Shown: positions 1 through 11,589 of the stretch, piece by piece
Layout: every line of letters begins with the position of its first letter
How positions within the stretch are numbered: position 1 is the first letter of the stretch
Assembly (NCBI RefSeq): GCF_963662255.1
Contig: NC_085055.1
Coordinates: 16,602,704-16,666,703, forward strand
Origin: Cinclus cinclus
Lineage: Eukaryota > Chordata > Aves > Passeriformes > Cinclidae
Direction: 5' to 3'
Length of the DNA: 64,000 nt
Translations under genes and position numbers: made by a program
Notes under the pieces: model-generated
The model's input: the letters and a program-made list of their open reading frames with translations, nothing else
Database searches by the model: none
Told to the model about the DNA's origin: nothing

Positions 1-3000
1 TTTGCATGGGAATGTAAAGGGGGTGGAGATAAACTAGATGTCACACTGTTATATTGCCTACAGATAAGAGGATTTTTAGATCAAAGACACTCATGGCAAT
101 TTTATGAATACAAATCAAATCAGAGAAATATTCCTAGAAAGACTGTCTATCACCCAATGTGCTAAATTGTATTCTAAATAGCTTTGTCCATGTGCCTCTC
201 AACTTTTCAAATGTTGCCCTCCATGTGATTGCTTTCATAGGTCCTCTGAAACCAGCCCTGCTGGTACTCACTTGTACTGCTGCTGCTGTGCAGTGTGGCA
301 ACCAGGCAGGAGACCATCCTTTTGGGCTGTGATCAGGAGATCTTATTTTCTCTCCTGGGACATGAACAGGCAGATCTCCTCACCCTTGTATTTTGAGGTG
401 TGCCTTTGAGGTCTTTCAGAAAGGGGATGGGAATAAAACTTAACTCTTAAATGGAAACCCCTGAAACTTTGGCCCAGGGGAGAAGCTGACACTGTTCATA
501 AATAAAAGATCCTGAGGCATGACTTTAGAGATTGGAGCAATGTCCATGACGTACTTTTCCATGAGGGTGAGTGGTGAGCTGTGCTGGCTGTGCAAGAAGC
601 AGTTTCACAATACTCATGGAATAGGAATAGCACTGAAGGGAACAGTGTAGCAGGTAGGAAAAATTGCCTTTGTTTTTAAGTAAGTCTCATTGTGATAAAT
701 ATATTCTTGAGCAGCTCAGACCTTACACATTAAATAAATTGTCATGGTCAGTTTGGTATGTTCCAGCAAACAGGTACCATGCACTGCTGATAAGAACAAT
801 TGTAATCTGGCGAGTAATGGATCATGTCTGAGTAACAGATTATTATGGTCATCTCTTGGGAATATGTAAAATCAGGAAATTTGAGAAATGCTTATTTGTC
901 CATACTGTTACAAATGGTGGCTTTTGCTGAGTGAGTATGAGGCAATTCCTGTTGCTGAAATGTGTGTGTGTACTTGAAGTTTTTCCACAGCAGTATGCAG
1001 AATTAAATCTCTTATGGATTATATTGAATTAAATTACATGAATTTAGGTAAAAAAATATAGGTATTTACTTGTTTAATAAAGTTTTCAAGCCCCCTGTAG
1101 TACCCCATGAAATTCAGCACCTACTCATGACACTTTCCCCTTTAACTCAGCAGTGGGTGACTGCTGAGGACCTGGATCTGTGACCACTTATGATGATCTC
1201 TGTTTTGACTCTTGGAGATGTGTACAGAATGTCTCTTTTGGCTGGGATTGCCACGGTGTCCTATGTTTGTACTGCACCCAGAAAACTGGTTTCATGGCTG
1301 GGCTTCTGAGGACATTTCAAAAAAGAGGGTGCAGTAAAGAAAGAAAGAAAGAAATTGTTTTGTTGGTGGATTTAGTGTTGCTTTCACTGCAAACATACAC
1401 TACATGACATCTGGCCAGAAGCTTCATTCTTTGGTCTTGCTGTGAAATTCCAAACATGCCAAAAAACCTGATTAGGGCTTGACCTGAGGTGCTGAGCATG
1501 TTTGGGAACTCCAGATGTTGCTCAACACTGGACACAGGTTCTTTTCTCTTAAAAGAAACTGTTGCATTTTGGACAGAGGCAGCTTGGAGTTCTCTGAAAT
1601 GGCAAATGTTTTGGAAGAGACATAAATTACTGTTGGCTTTTGCAACAGTGGGCTCTTTGGAAATATTCCCCTTGAGTAATATTAAAAGCAAATCCAACTT
1701 CTGTAATTTAGCTCATCAATATGCATCATCAGCATCCATGCAAAAAACATTTACAGATTCCAGGCTCACCAGGACCTTTCCAATAGCTGGCATACTAAGA
1801 GCCAAGTAACTTATAAACAATGGCCACTGATCTCAACAAGTGTGTATCTACTTGCAGGGTGTTTGTGTGTGCTGAATGGGCACCAGAGGTGAAGAGCTTC
1901 AGTTGCTGCCATTATACTTGCATTGATATCTCTCAGAATCACTGCCAAAGTTGCACTGGCAGATAAAATCATGCAGTGTCTGAGAGGTTACCCAGGTGTG
2001 ATCTATTGAGATATAATTGTGCAGGAATTAAATTGTATTTCACCTTAAGAATTGTGAAAGTACTAAGAGTTTTAATTGTATTCTTTTGGCTTCTATGTGC
2101 ACCATGTTTTGTAGTGCTACTGTATACCCTTAAAAGATTTGCCTTTGTGTTTCTTACACGTCAGAAGATTTGTGTGTGAAGAGAACAATAGTTTGCTAAG
2201 AACCTCAGGCTTTGCTGCATTTCCAGAGGAGTAACTTGTGTACTATGGCAGTGGCAGGAGTGAAAGGCCAAGTCCTCAGCTGATAAAAGTGTTCACAACC
2301 AAAACAGCTTTGATGGTGTCCTGTAGTGTTGTTTTTCCACCTCCAATTCAGCTGAGTCACCTTCCAGTAGTCCTCTTTTACTTAGCCAAAGTAGCAGGCC
2401 TGAGCCGTGATTTTACAAAGGTAACAAGCCCCTTATTTTATATGCAACACAGTCCCTGCTATGGTTTGAGTTCAACTCCACCTTGTACTCTCACTAAATT
2501 TCTGTGTTCCTGTGACAGACTTCCTAGGCCATTTTTGATTCCCATGCTATTCCAAAATATGTTCTGCCTGCCTCCCAACAGTGGTATGAGATGATGAGAT
2601 GCCTTTGGTTTCCCTGTCGGGATGGAGGATACACCTAAGGCACACTGTAAAAAGACTGCCTTTTTCTTATCTACTCCTAGTGCTTTTTCATTGACATAAT
2701 TGAAACTTGTTGGCTTTTGTACCAGTGGCCAACTTAAAAATATTAAATGTGCCATCTGCTTTCAGGCTGATAGCACGTTCATCTTCTGTAGCAGAGCAGT
2801 CCCCTGGTCCTGTGTCTATGCTTTGCAAGTGGCACCATTCCCAGTCTGGCCTTGGCCTGGCCTCTGCTCGTGTTTGCAGTGTGAATGCCTGCCTGGATTG
2901 CTATCCTCAGTCCCCTCTGTCCTGTGTATTTTTTAAGGAGTCTTGTCACATCCTTGGTGCCATGGTCATGTCCACTCTTTATGGCTTTCACTCAGGCTGC

Positions 3001-4600
3001 AGGACAAGTGTCTGTCAAATAGAAATAGCATATAAAGAGTTATTGTGAGGTCCTTTTATGCTTTTTCTTTAAGTTTTTTTCCTAGATCCAAGTCACCCGC
3101 TCATCCCAACGCACACTGGGCCTTGCTGCTTAGCTTTAGCTGAGAATGGCTCTTCTGCTTCCTTGTGCTTTTTGTTTATTTAGGGCTTTGTTTATTAGAG
3201 TTTGTTGTTGTTTCATTTCTGTGCAGTATGCAATATTCAGATGGCTGCAATCCCACTGCCTAATTAACAGCAAAATACCAAGAACATTACAGTGCTTCTG
3301 AATCTACCATTTCTCTGCATTGTTCTGTCATGGGACTGGCTTCTCTTTGCAGACACCCATCACTTGCAGGTAGCAGATGAACATCACTCAGTTGTCTGAA
3401 TTAAGGGCCTAAAGAGCTTAGGGGACAATGGGAGACATTAGAGAGCTATGTAAATAACCTTGAGCTGTAAACACCCTCAAGATGTAAACTCATTTTCTGA
3501 AAGCTGCAGCTTCTATGAAGCTTCAGAATCTCTGTTGTCTCAGGGAGAAGAAAACAAACTCATTTTTTACACTGAGCACCATGTGCTGTATTCAGTGATG
3601 GTGGTGCAAGGCTAAAAACTTCTTGAAAGAAATCTGTTGCACTAAGACTGCATGGCTATGTGTAAGAAAAACTTCCCTGTTTCCCTGCCTAGAGTCTGGG
3701 AAACCCCTTTCTTAAAGACAGAGCTAGGAGAAGGAACAACTTCTACAACTATGGAGAAGGAAAAGAAAGGTACACAGCCTTTGTAATACCCATGTAATAT
3801 GAATTCATCCTGCCTCATAAGGGTAAAAAAATGCAAGTGAGAGGAGAGCAAAGATGCTTGTTCTGAGCTCTTAAGTTGATATTTGCCCTTTTTGCATGTT
3901 TGCAGGATCACCATCTACATAATTGAATTGGCAAATGCATAAAGCTGCAGTCAAAGCCTTTGTTTTGTATTGCACAATGAGATATTGTATTTCATGTCTC
4001 CTGTAAGATGCTTTATTCTATTTCAGAGTGTTTTAGCCAGTTTTTTCTGCCTGAAAGCAAATACTTTTAATAACTGAGACTGACCCAAAAGGATGTTGTC
4101 TTCTTCTGTAGTTTAGGCATGAGATATGATAGATCACTTTCTGTCAAAGAATGGAATTTTTCACTCCATTGGCAACATGTTTAATTCTGGATCTTGTTAT
4201 TCTGCTCTGCCTCTGCTGCCATTTTCCAGGACAGAAAGAGGAGAGGGAAAAGGAACATTTGCCTTTGAATGTTCTGCTGAAGTCACTAATTTTTATTGAG
4301 AGGCAAAAAATGTTTTATCCTGTTTGGAAATTAGCTCTGCAAGTTGACTGACACATTGCTGGAAGAATAAACAGAACAATGCAGTGTTGCTTGTCTATAT
4401 CTGAAAATGTGGATTTCTTGTGAAAAATTTAAGTACTGGATAGCACCCAAATGTAAAATTTTGTGCTGGCTAAAGTGAAGTGTTCTTAAAATCAGCTTCA
4501 TCTGATTTTGGCTGTAGGCTGAAAGGGCTAGAGGTTCAGTCTCTTTCCAACAATCACTTGGTGAGATTGCAACTCCACAGCTTTCTAGTGAAACCATCCT
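1..4600. other. Unique noncoding DNA, no gene seen
   Basis: Only short open frames occur, on both strands, none with a recognisable domain, and there is no CpG island, tRNA or recognisable transposon. The one simple repeat is the (AAAG)n tract near 1,338. The sequence is AT-rich with a slightly GC-richer stretch around 2.3-3.0 kb. It could be intergenic or intronic. Confidence 0.6.
1338..1356 (+). repeat. (AAAG)n microsatellite
   Basis: About four to five AAAG units in a row, bordered by unique sequence. Purine-only on this strand. Confidence 0.8.
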
Positions 4601-4699
4601 GTTCGATTAGGGCCTGATTATCTTTTCAAATCAGTTTTGTGTGAGGAAAATACCACTGATTTCATCCAGTGGTGTTCACTCAGGGGACTGTCCTGATTC

Positions 4700-5410
4700 T
4701 CCTCTTTTTTGTGCTCCTGCAGGCAAGTTTTATGTGAGCAGCTTTTAGAAAGGCCCATGTTGAGAGTCCCTGCAGTGTGTAATTCACAGGCCTGGAGGGT
4801 TTTGCCATTAGGTCCTGCTTTCCCTAAATACCTGTTGCACAGTGTCATTCTGGGAGCAAAATATGGATGGCTGATCCCTGTGCTGCCCTTCCTGCCCTGC
4901 TCCACATGGCCCTGCCACGCCAGGCGCTCGCTGCAGAGCTGCCACTGCAGCACTGGGCTCCTGCCTTCTCATTCAGGGGCTTGTTCATTTGCATTCTGGC
5001 TGAAATGTCCTGAGCAATGTCTTTGGGAACATGGGGCTTGGAGTGGTCATGGCTTTTCTTTTGAGGTTTGTTTTTTGGGGTGGGTCTCCCCTGTGGCTAA
5101 CGATGCGATGGCAGCTGTGGGGATGGAGCAGAGCTGCTCTAAACTGTCTGGGGGTGATGCCAGGGGTGTATTCCAGGGCACACAGGGATCCCTGGGACTC
5201 TGCTAATGTGGGATTCTGTTAGACCCTCAGCTAGGGCTCTTGCTCCGTCTGCTTCTGTGCTGTCACAGCTACAAAGTGATACCTGCCTGTGTTGGCTGGA
5301 TGTGCTCCTGTTCCTAGGAGAACTACAGCACCTCAGCCATCACAACTCCCACCTGGAGATGTGGGCTCTCAGACCAGCAAGGTGGGTGCTCACATGAGCA
5401 GGGCAGCACG
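4700..5410. other. GC-richer noncoding patch
   Basis: Visibly GC-richer than its flanks, with CTGC, CCTG and GCAG words and a handful of CpGs around 4,915-4,932, but far too few CpGs for an island. A 165-codon open frame on the + strand (4,709-5,206) matches no family I recognise. Its Cys/Trp/Ser-rich composition is what random GC-rich sequence gives. It may be a decayed LTR or old insertion, but no terminal repeats, primer-binding site or polypurine tract were found. Confidence 0.4.
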
Positions 5411-8400
5411 CAGTACCTTTGGATAGGCTGCTGATTACCAAAATCCCACTGTCAAGAAGGCTGAATAAGATTTTAAGACAGGTTAGATCAAATTAATTTT
5501 ATTTTGGAGTAATGCAATGCTGGCTTTTGGTAGCAATAGTCAGTTTGATGTAACCTTTTGGGAGCTATGGACTTGTCCTGATGGCAGGTGTCAACAGTTC
5601 CAGGGGAACTTGGACTCCAAAGCCAGTCTTGGACTACATCCCTCAAGTTGCTGAAAAAGTCTCAGATCCAAACATATCCCACAAAGGAAGTGCTTGAAGA
5701 CTAGGATGTGAATTTTCTAGTTCTGGCCTATTGCAATCAATTTTGCCATAAATCCACAGCAGGAGTTGCTATGCATTTTCTCAGATTCTGCTCAGACTGT
5801 ATACTTAGACTACAGTGCGTCACTTTTCTAAATGGGAAGTCTACGATTCCACAATTTTTGGCTGTATAGGCCACCTCCAGCTCTGTGCAACAGGATGGTG
5901 GGCTCTCTTTGGTGTGTTGATATGCACATATGGTACATAAGCAGTTGGTGAATTCTAAAGGAATGACCTTCAGGACTGACATTCTTCCATATTTTCATGT
6001 TTTTGTCATGCTGTGGTGGGTTTGTTCATTCCTCTTTCATCTCCTCTGAGTGAAAAACTTTGCAGTCTTCCAGACAGCGTCTCTCTCTCTCTCCCTTTCT
6101 CTCACTCACTCAGACCATCTGTTCCCAGATTACAGATTTCTCTGCATGAGTACCAGGTAACAGACGTGACTTTGCCCAATAACTACAGCAAAAAAGGCTT
6201 TCACACACTCTCCACAATCTGTGAACATATGATCAGTCTAGGATAACATGTCGTGCCAAACACACACCAGAGACATTTATATGCAGTAACAGAATGAACC
6301 CTGAAATCAGGTACTTGGCAACCCCAAACCTGACGTTTCCTCTGCGTGTTTTGAAAAGAGGCCTCTGTGCCCACAAGAAAGTCTCTGTTCCTGCCCTGGT
6401 GCCTTTTACTCAGGGGTGGAAGAATAAATCCTTCTCTCAGGCTTTGCTTAAAGGGAAGCTGGTAATATCTCACTGCCCCATGTCAGTTCTTGAGGCGGGT
6501 GTGGGAATGAGGTCTCTGTTCTCTACTGGCAGCTCCATAATGAGCATTTGCCAAGTGATGGGAGACATCAGAAAGGACATTTTATCCCTCTTTTATCATA
6601 TTCACTGGATTCTTGCTCATTTTGGGAGTAGGATATAGAGACAGTCTGATATCCTATGCATAAGTGTGCATGTAATAAATCTTCAATTGTATATTTGAGC
6701 TCTTTTATCCTCTCTCCCATTGTCACATCAGCCCTCAAAGGACCCTAATGAAACTGAATATTAAAGCAGGATTTTTTTTTAACCTGTGGAAGCTGCTGCT
6801 CACATACTAAATGGCCATTGAACACTTGCCTGAACCCTGTACTGCTCTTTTAAAAATTTAATTTCCTGTAGTGGTTGAAAAGTTAGGGATCTGACTTGAA
6901 GCTGAGGAACCATGTGTGGGTACCAAAGATAGATTAAATACAAAGCAATGGTTTGTTGAGCTATCACATCATCTGTGGGCCAAGGTTAGTCTTTATGTCT
7001 GCTGCAGGGTATGTACTGCAACTGATTCCAACAAACTGGTAATGTATTTATTTTTTGATAAGTAGGTGTGTATGTTGAATGTCTCATGTTAGCCTTGTCT
7101 GCTCCTTATTTCAGTGACTTGAAATAAGAAAAAGTTCTTAGACAAAAGAGTACCCGAAAGAAACTGGTACAGAAGCTGGAAGGGAATTTGCTAGTAAATA
7201 TTTATTTTAAATGTATTTTACAATATTATTTATTATCCCTTGTATTTCTGATGAGGAAAATACTTTGCCATCTTCTACACAGCAGTACATGAAAAAAATA
7301 CACAGCAACTCAAGACCTGAGTGCAACGATTTTTCCCAATATGAGAGAACTTCAATAGATTGTATCTATGTGCACTAGCAACCGTAGAAACAAAACTGTA
7401 AAATAATGTTCAAAGAGTTGGGATGCATATTATATATTCATTTATTATTAAGCTGCCTCATATGGCCCTGCCTGAGTGCTGTTTCCCAAGACACCCAACA
7501 TCCACTGTCACGGTGGCAATATAAAAAACCAGAGTGATAGAACAGTACTTTGACAAGTCTCAGCTGGAAAAAGAATGCTCCCTCCTAAACATGGTGCAAA
7601 CACAGAGCACAGAGACACTGTGAGTGTCAGATGGATGTGATCCAGGACAAAAGACAGTGAGTGTGTACAGCTTCAAGCTGCAAGTGTGTGAGCCATTGCT
7701 GTGTGCTTACCTGGGACTCCATACTTGCTGCCCCATGCTTAATTGAGGGGTGTGCTGCTGTTGGGTGAGCATGCATGTCTTCTGAATGTCTATAAATGAA
7801 TATACTTATTTAACAGACATCATTTACTGTGCTGCTTTGTGTTTCAAATACACAAATCTAATGGGGCATTGTTGGTGTAAAGGCTTCATTTTATATTCCA
7901 TAGTGCAGGTGACTTTTATGTATGGTACATGAGTTATGAGCAAGCCCCCAGTTAAAATATGACCTTGGTCTGATGCTCGAGAGGTGCTGTTTTTGACCTG
8001 TTTGCTGAGCAGTTGTTTTTTGTGCTAACAGCTCCTACTGGCCCGTAAAGAGGATTTCATACATGTCGAAGAGCAGTAGGAGATGCAGTAGGATGATTAA
8101 GTGGAGGTTGACCTCACATTTCCTCATGCTGTTGCAATGTTTTAGCCAGTCAGTGCTGCTTGGGTTTCACTGAGAAATTGGAGAAGGGTCTTCTCAGAGC
8201 TAGGCAGAGGCCCTGGGCTGTGTCTGTGGGGCTGTGTGATGAGGTGTGTGCACTGGGTGTGTAGGGCTGAGCTTGGGACGCAGTGGTGACCTGTCTCTCT
8301 CCCTGGGGTACACCACAAGGAAGGGCTTTCTCCACTTCCCTCTCTTCAAACCAGGGATCATTTTCCCAGGGAAAATGTTGGAAATTGTTTCTACAGCCTA

Positions 8401-9700
8401 GGGGTAACAGTGCAGTGTGTTTCTGATACAGAGCACAGGAAAACTTTGTTCCATCTTTTGGCCCAGGCAATTCTCTTGTGCAATCAGAGCCACAAACAGT
8501 TGCTGAGCACAAAGAAACACTCAAATATTTGAGAATGAAATGTAGTTATAGACTAATACAAAAGAGAAGATATCCACTCTAAACAAATCATTTGTTGCTA
8601 TTCTTTCCTGGAAGATTAGCTCTCAGTTTGGAAGAAATCTCCATTTATCCAAGGCAACCTCCTGTCTCTGCTTTGGAGAAAACAGGAAAAGCAGTTATTT
8701 AAGCTATGGAATGGTAATATCTTTGTCAGAAGAATTGCTATGTTCTGAAAATCAAACTGATCTGGATGTCATTACCTCTGTGAAGAGATTTATGTTTTCA
8801 GCATTAGGCAGAAGGTGTTAAATAAGTGTTGACTCAGGATTCTGCCTTTTCTCTCTAATTTCCTACATCTTAATTCTTTACTTTGGGCAACTGCTTCTGA
8901 AACTTAGAAGTAAATCTTCATTTTAATGTTCTTTTTTATGCTTCTTTCACTGCTTCATTCACATCTTTCTGCTTTTATGGTACAATAGTGTGTGGGAGGA
9001 TTAGTTACACTGATTATAAAAAATAAAAAAATAGAGCAAGAATGTATTAATCTACAAGCAGACACCTTCATTAAGTAAAGTAGGGAGAATGATATATATA
9101 ATTAGCAAGACTTCTGCTTACTGTATGCTCTAATGTAATATATTAGCCATCTCATTATTTTAAAATATTAATTGCCTTGAAATTGGTAGCTACTGTTGTT
9201 AATAGCCAATTAGGGCTACTCTTAAAAGGGAGCTATTTACTGATAATAATTAAATCTTAGAAAATTGGGGTACTTAGCTACATTTGCTTTCATACTTTTT
9301 GTTTATTCCTTTTCAGAAACTATAATGTATGTTTCTCCCTTAAAACAGAAGGGCAAAGAGAGGCAAACCCATGTTCTATAAAAGGTATTTCTATTGGCAA
9401 AAAATAGAGCAAAAGACCTTTTATTTTTCTCCTTTTTGTTAATATGACTGTCCAAATACTCAGTAAAACACGTGGTGTAATGGAAGCCCATCTGTTTACT
9501 GCTCTCTGCAGTGCTCTTTGCATTGTACCTGTGCTCCACAGCAACATGATTGATACCAGTACAGCCTTTGCCTTATTCCTGGAAATATTTTTCTCATTTA
9601 ATGTTAATATTCTCAGAACAGAGATCAAATTCCTGTTCAATAAGCTCCAGTTCTGCAAGATCTCTTCTCCTGTTTCACTCAGAACTTTTGCAACCATTTC
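5411..9700. other. Unique noncoding DNA, no gene seen
   Basis: Holds one CT-rich microsatellite (about 6.08 kb), a GT-rich stretch at 8.21-8.27 kb, and AT-rich sequence from about 8.9 kb onward. No open frame resembles a known protein, and no transposon remnant was recognised. Confidence 0.55.
6080..6111 (+). repeat. CT-rich microsatellite
   Basis: A (CT)n run followed by CTCACTCACT. Pure pyrimidine over its first 24 bases, so it could be read as a polypyrimidine tract, but no exon-like sequence with a donor site follows closely. Confidence 0.75.
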
Positions 9701-9704
9701 CTTC

Positions 9705-9775
9705 CATACTATTATAAATTGTTATTTATTATAAAATAAAATATATATGTTATATATTATGTTATTACATACAGC
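9705..9775. repeat. AT-rich low-complexity tract, partly self-complementary
   Basis: Almost pure A/T with ATATATAT and TATATATTAT stretches that can pair with each other around a GTT centre. This is a low-complexity tract with cruciform potential, not a gene feature. Confidence 0.7.
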
Positions 9776-9815
9776 TTAGTGCATGGTGGGTGGAGGGAAG
9801 GGCTAGAAAAAGCTG

Positions 9816-9830
9816 TTTTTTTTTTTTTTT
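9816..9830 (+). repeat. Poly(T), 15 bases
   Basis: An uninterrupted T15 run. On the - strand it is an A15 run, but no retroposed sequence was recognised next to it. Confidence 0.9.
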
Positions 9831-10479
9831 GGCATTTACTTCTGCATATAGAAATGGATATACAGAAATGCCCAGCTGTGACTGAAAGCTCTGGCAGCTA
9901 TGAAGGCTGTTATTGGTTTTCTTTTCTGCTGTCATAGCTGGACATTTACAGAACCTACAGAGAGGACAGTGTCAAATATTCTTTGAATAACAGAAATATG
10001 GGTTGTTATGTCATTTTTCCCTTGCTGGTATGCTTGTCCTGAGCAGCAGTATGTGACATCTCCCTGAAACAAGGACATGATGGATACAAGAAATTCAGCA
10101 CTTCTCCAGTCCTCCATGCAGGTGGGATCCTAGTTTAGTATCTTTTATTTATAACTAATCTGGTTGAGATTTCTAAGGACACTTAGAGAATTAGGGGCTA
10201 CTAATGAACTTCTAACCCTCTGTAGGTCTTTTTCAGCCCCCTCTCTCTCATTTCCAATGGCAGTCACTGTCACACAGTCAGCAGTGGCCCTCAGGGTCCC
10301 CAGTGAGCAGATCAGACTCAGACCAGAAGAAACCCATCAGAAGCTGCTACTTCAGTGACCCAGTCTTGCCTTGGTTGAGATAAACCCAATCTGTTAAACA
10401 AGCAGAGATACTTCCACTTACTTTTAATCTGGTTGTGATATATTGACTGTTACCTGATTATGCCTAAAATGAAAACTCT

Positions 10480-11440
10480 TCAGACCAGGGCAGACTTTGA
10501 TGGAACATGAACCATGCTTTACAAATCTATCAGAGGTCTTTGAAGAGGTCAATAAGAAAGTGAAAAAAGGTGAGCTGTTTGTCATACTTTTATTTCCGGA
10601 AGGATTTTCATGAAGTCCTGTGCCAAAGACTTTTAAGGGAAACCAAGAAAATATGAAATGGTTCTCAATAATGGAGTTCTGTGTAGCCTGTGCTGGTAAA
10701 CACACCATAAACTTCTGGGAAAATATGGTGAACAGAGAGGTGAGACAGTTTGAGGATGATAGGAAATCAGCTATTCCAGGTAATTAATATATGAAGGCCA
10801 CCTATCAGGAAGCACAGAAGTACCTCACGAGACTGTGTGGGCAAATGAAATTTAATATGCACAAATCTAAACTGATGCATGTGGGAAAAAGCAATCCTAA
10901 ATTCACGTACAAAATTATAGACCCTGATCTGACCCTTATGACTCAGGATCTCAGTTCTGGGATTGTAATAGTTTGTTCCATGAAAACATTGTCTCAATGC
11001 TGTGAGGCAGCCAAAATGTTAACCAATTGTTAAGTGAGGAAAAAACTAGAGAGCTGCTCTGTGAATAAATGTTCATCCATGTGCTGAAGAGTGTACGTAA
11101 TTCCAGTCCTTTCACCTCAAATAGAATGTAGTTCAACTGGGACATGCTCACAGAAGTCCAAGCAGGGTGGAATTATTTCCACAGTAAGAATGGTCTGTGG
11201 ATGCTTGGGCTGTTCAGTTTAAAACTGTGACAGACCTACAAACTGATGAGCACAATGGGCAAAGCTGAGTCTTTGCTGTCTCTTCTAATACAAAAGAACC
11301 ATTGAATGAATGTTGTAGGAGCCAAGGAAACCAAATAAAGTTTGGTTTCTTCATGCAACAGGCAGTATCTACTCTGTCCAAAGGATTTGGGGGCTGTTCT
11401 AACTTTACATGGATTCAAGGAGAGACCGCGCAACCCTCTG
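10480..11440 (+). mobile_element. Ancient CR1 LINE fragment (ORF2 reverse-transcriptase half to 3' region)
   Basis: The DNA follows the plan of old CR1 elements that are abundant in turtles and crocodilians. First comes a segment ending in GAGGTCTTTGAAGAGGTCAA (about 10,531-10,550). Next is the block that in intact elements encodes the D-F-x-K-A-F-D / H-Q-R-L-L stretch. Then comes the M-K-F-N ... K-x-M-H-x-G-K block, and last a degenerate 3' portion in which TTCTTCATGCAACAG matches the family's TTCTTCACACAAC stretch. It is heavily mutated and 5' truncated. Both ends are approximate, since the 3' end fades out before the microsatellite at 11,542. Its divergence suggests an insertion much older than the bird-type CR1 copies at 26.7 and 61.7 kb. 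I compared it from recall; RepeatMasker would fix the subfamily and limits. Confidence 0.8.
10603..11033 (+). pseudogene. CR1 ORF2 (reverse transcriptase) remnant
   Basis: Around 10,603 one frame reads D-F-H-E-V-L-C-Q-R-L-L-R-E, a shortened form of the CR1 RT segment D-F-x-K-A-F-D-x-V-x-H-Q-R-L-L, so codons have been lost. After frame changes, an uninterrupted frame from 10,791 to 11,033 (80 codons) encodes residues recognisable as the region downstream of the RT catalytic motifs: QMKFNMHKSKLMHVGKSNP near its residues 18-36, and the S-M-K-T-L-S-Q-C stretch near residue 64. In intact CR1 this lies between the YxDD-containing RT core and the C-terminal end of ORF2. The YxDD box itself is not present, so the fragment cannot act as a polymerase. 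That the 80-codon frame survives is unexpected but could be chance. Confidence 0.75.
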
Positions 11441-11541
11441 GGTGAGAAAGTAAGAACTATTACATTGCAAAAAACTGAAACCACTCAGAACTTCCCTGCA
11501 GCTAAAAGTAGTTGTTCTGTGGGACAACCTGTGGGAACTGC

Positions 11542-11589
11542 CATACATGCATACATACATACATACATACATACACACATACATACATG
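11542..11589 (+). repeat. (CATA)n microsatellite
   Basis: About twelve tetranucleotide units, with one CACA and two CATG variants. It starts roughly 100 bases beyond the last recognisable piece of the ancient CR1. Open frames through it (His-Thr-Tyr-Ile repeats) are artefacts of the repeat. Confidence 0.95.

Noticed and set aside
3466..3490. TGTAAACACCCTCAAG, similar to the miR-30 family seed
   Set aside because: The neighbouring sequence does not form the miR-30 precursor hairpin, and the match is short.
4709..5206. 165-codon open frame in the GC-richer patch
   Set aside because: No domain, no flanking splice or promoter signals, and Cys/Trp/Ser-rich composition expected from random GC-rich DNA, where stops are rarer.
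7511..7535. AATATAAAAAAC as a TATA box
   Set aside because: No CpG island, downstream exon or open frame is associated. AT-rich DNA contains many such matches.
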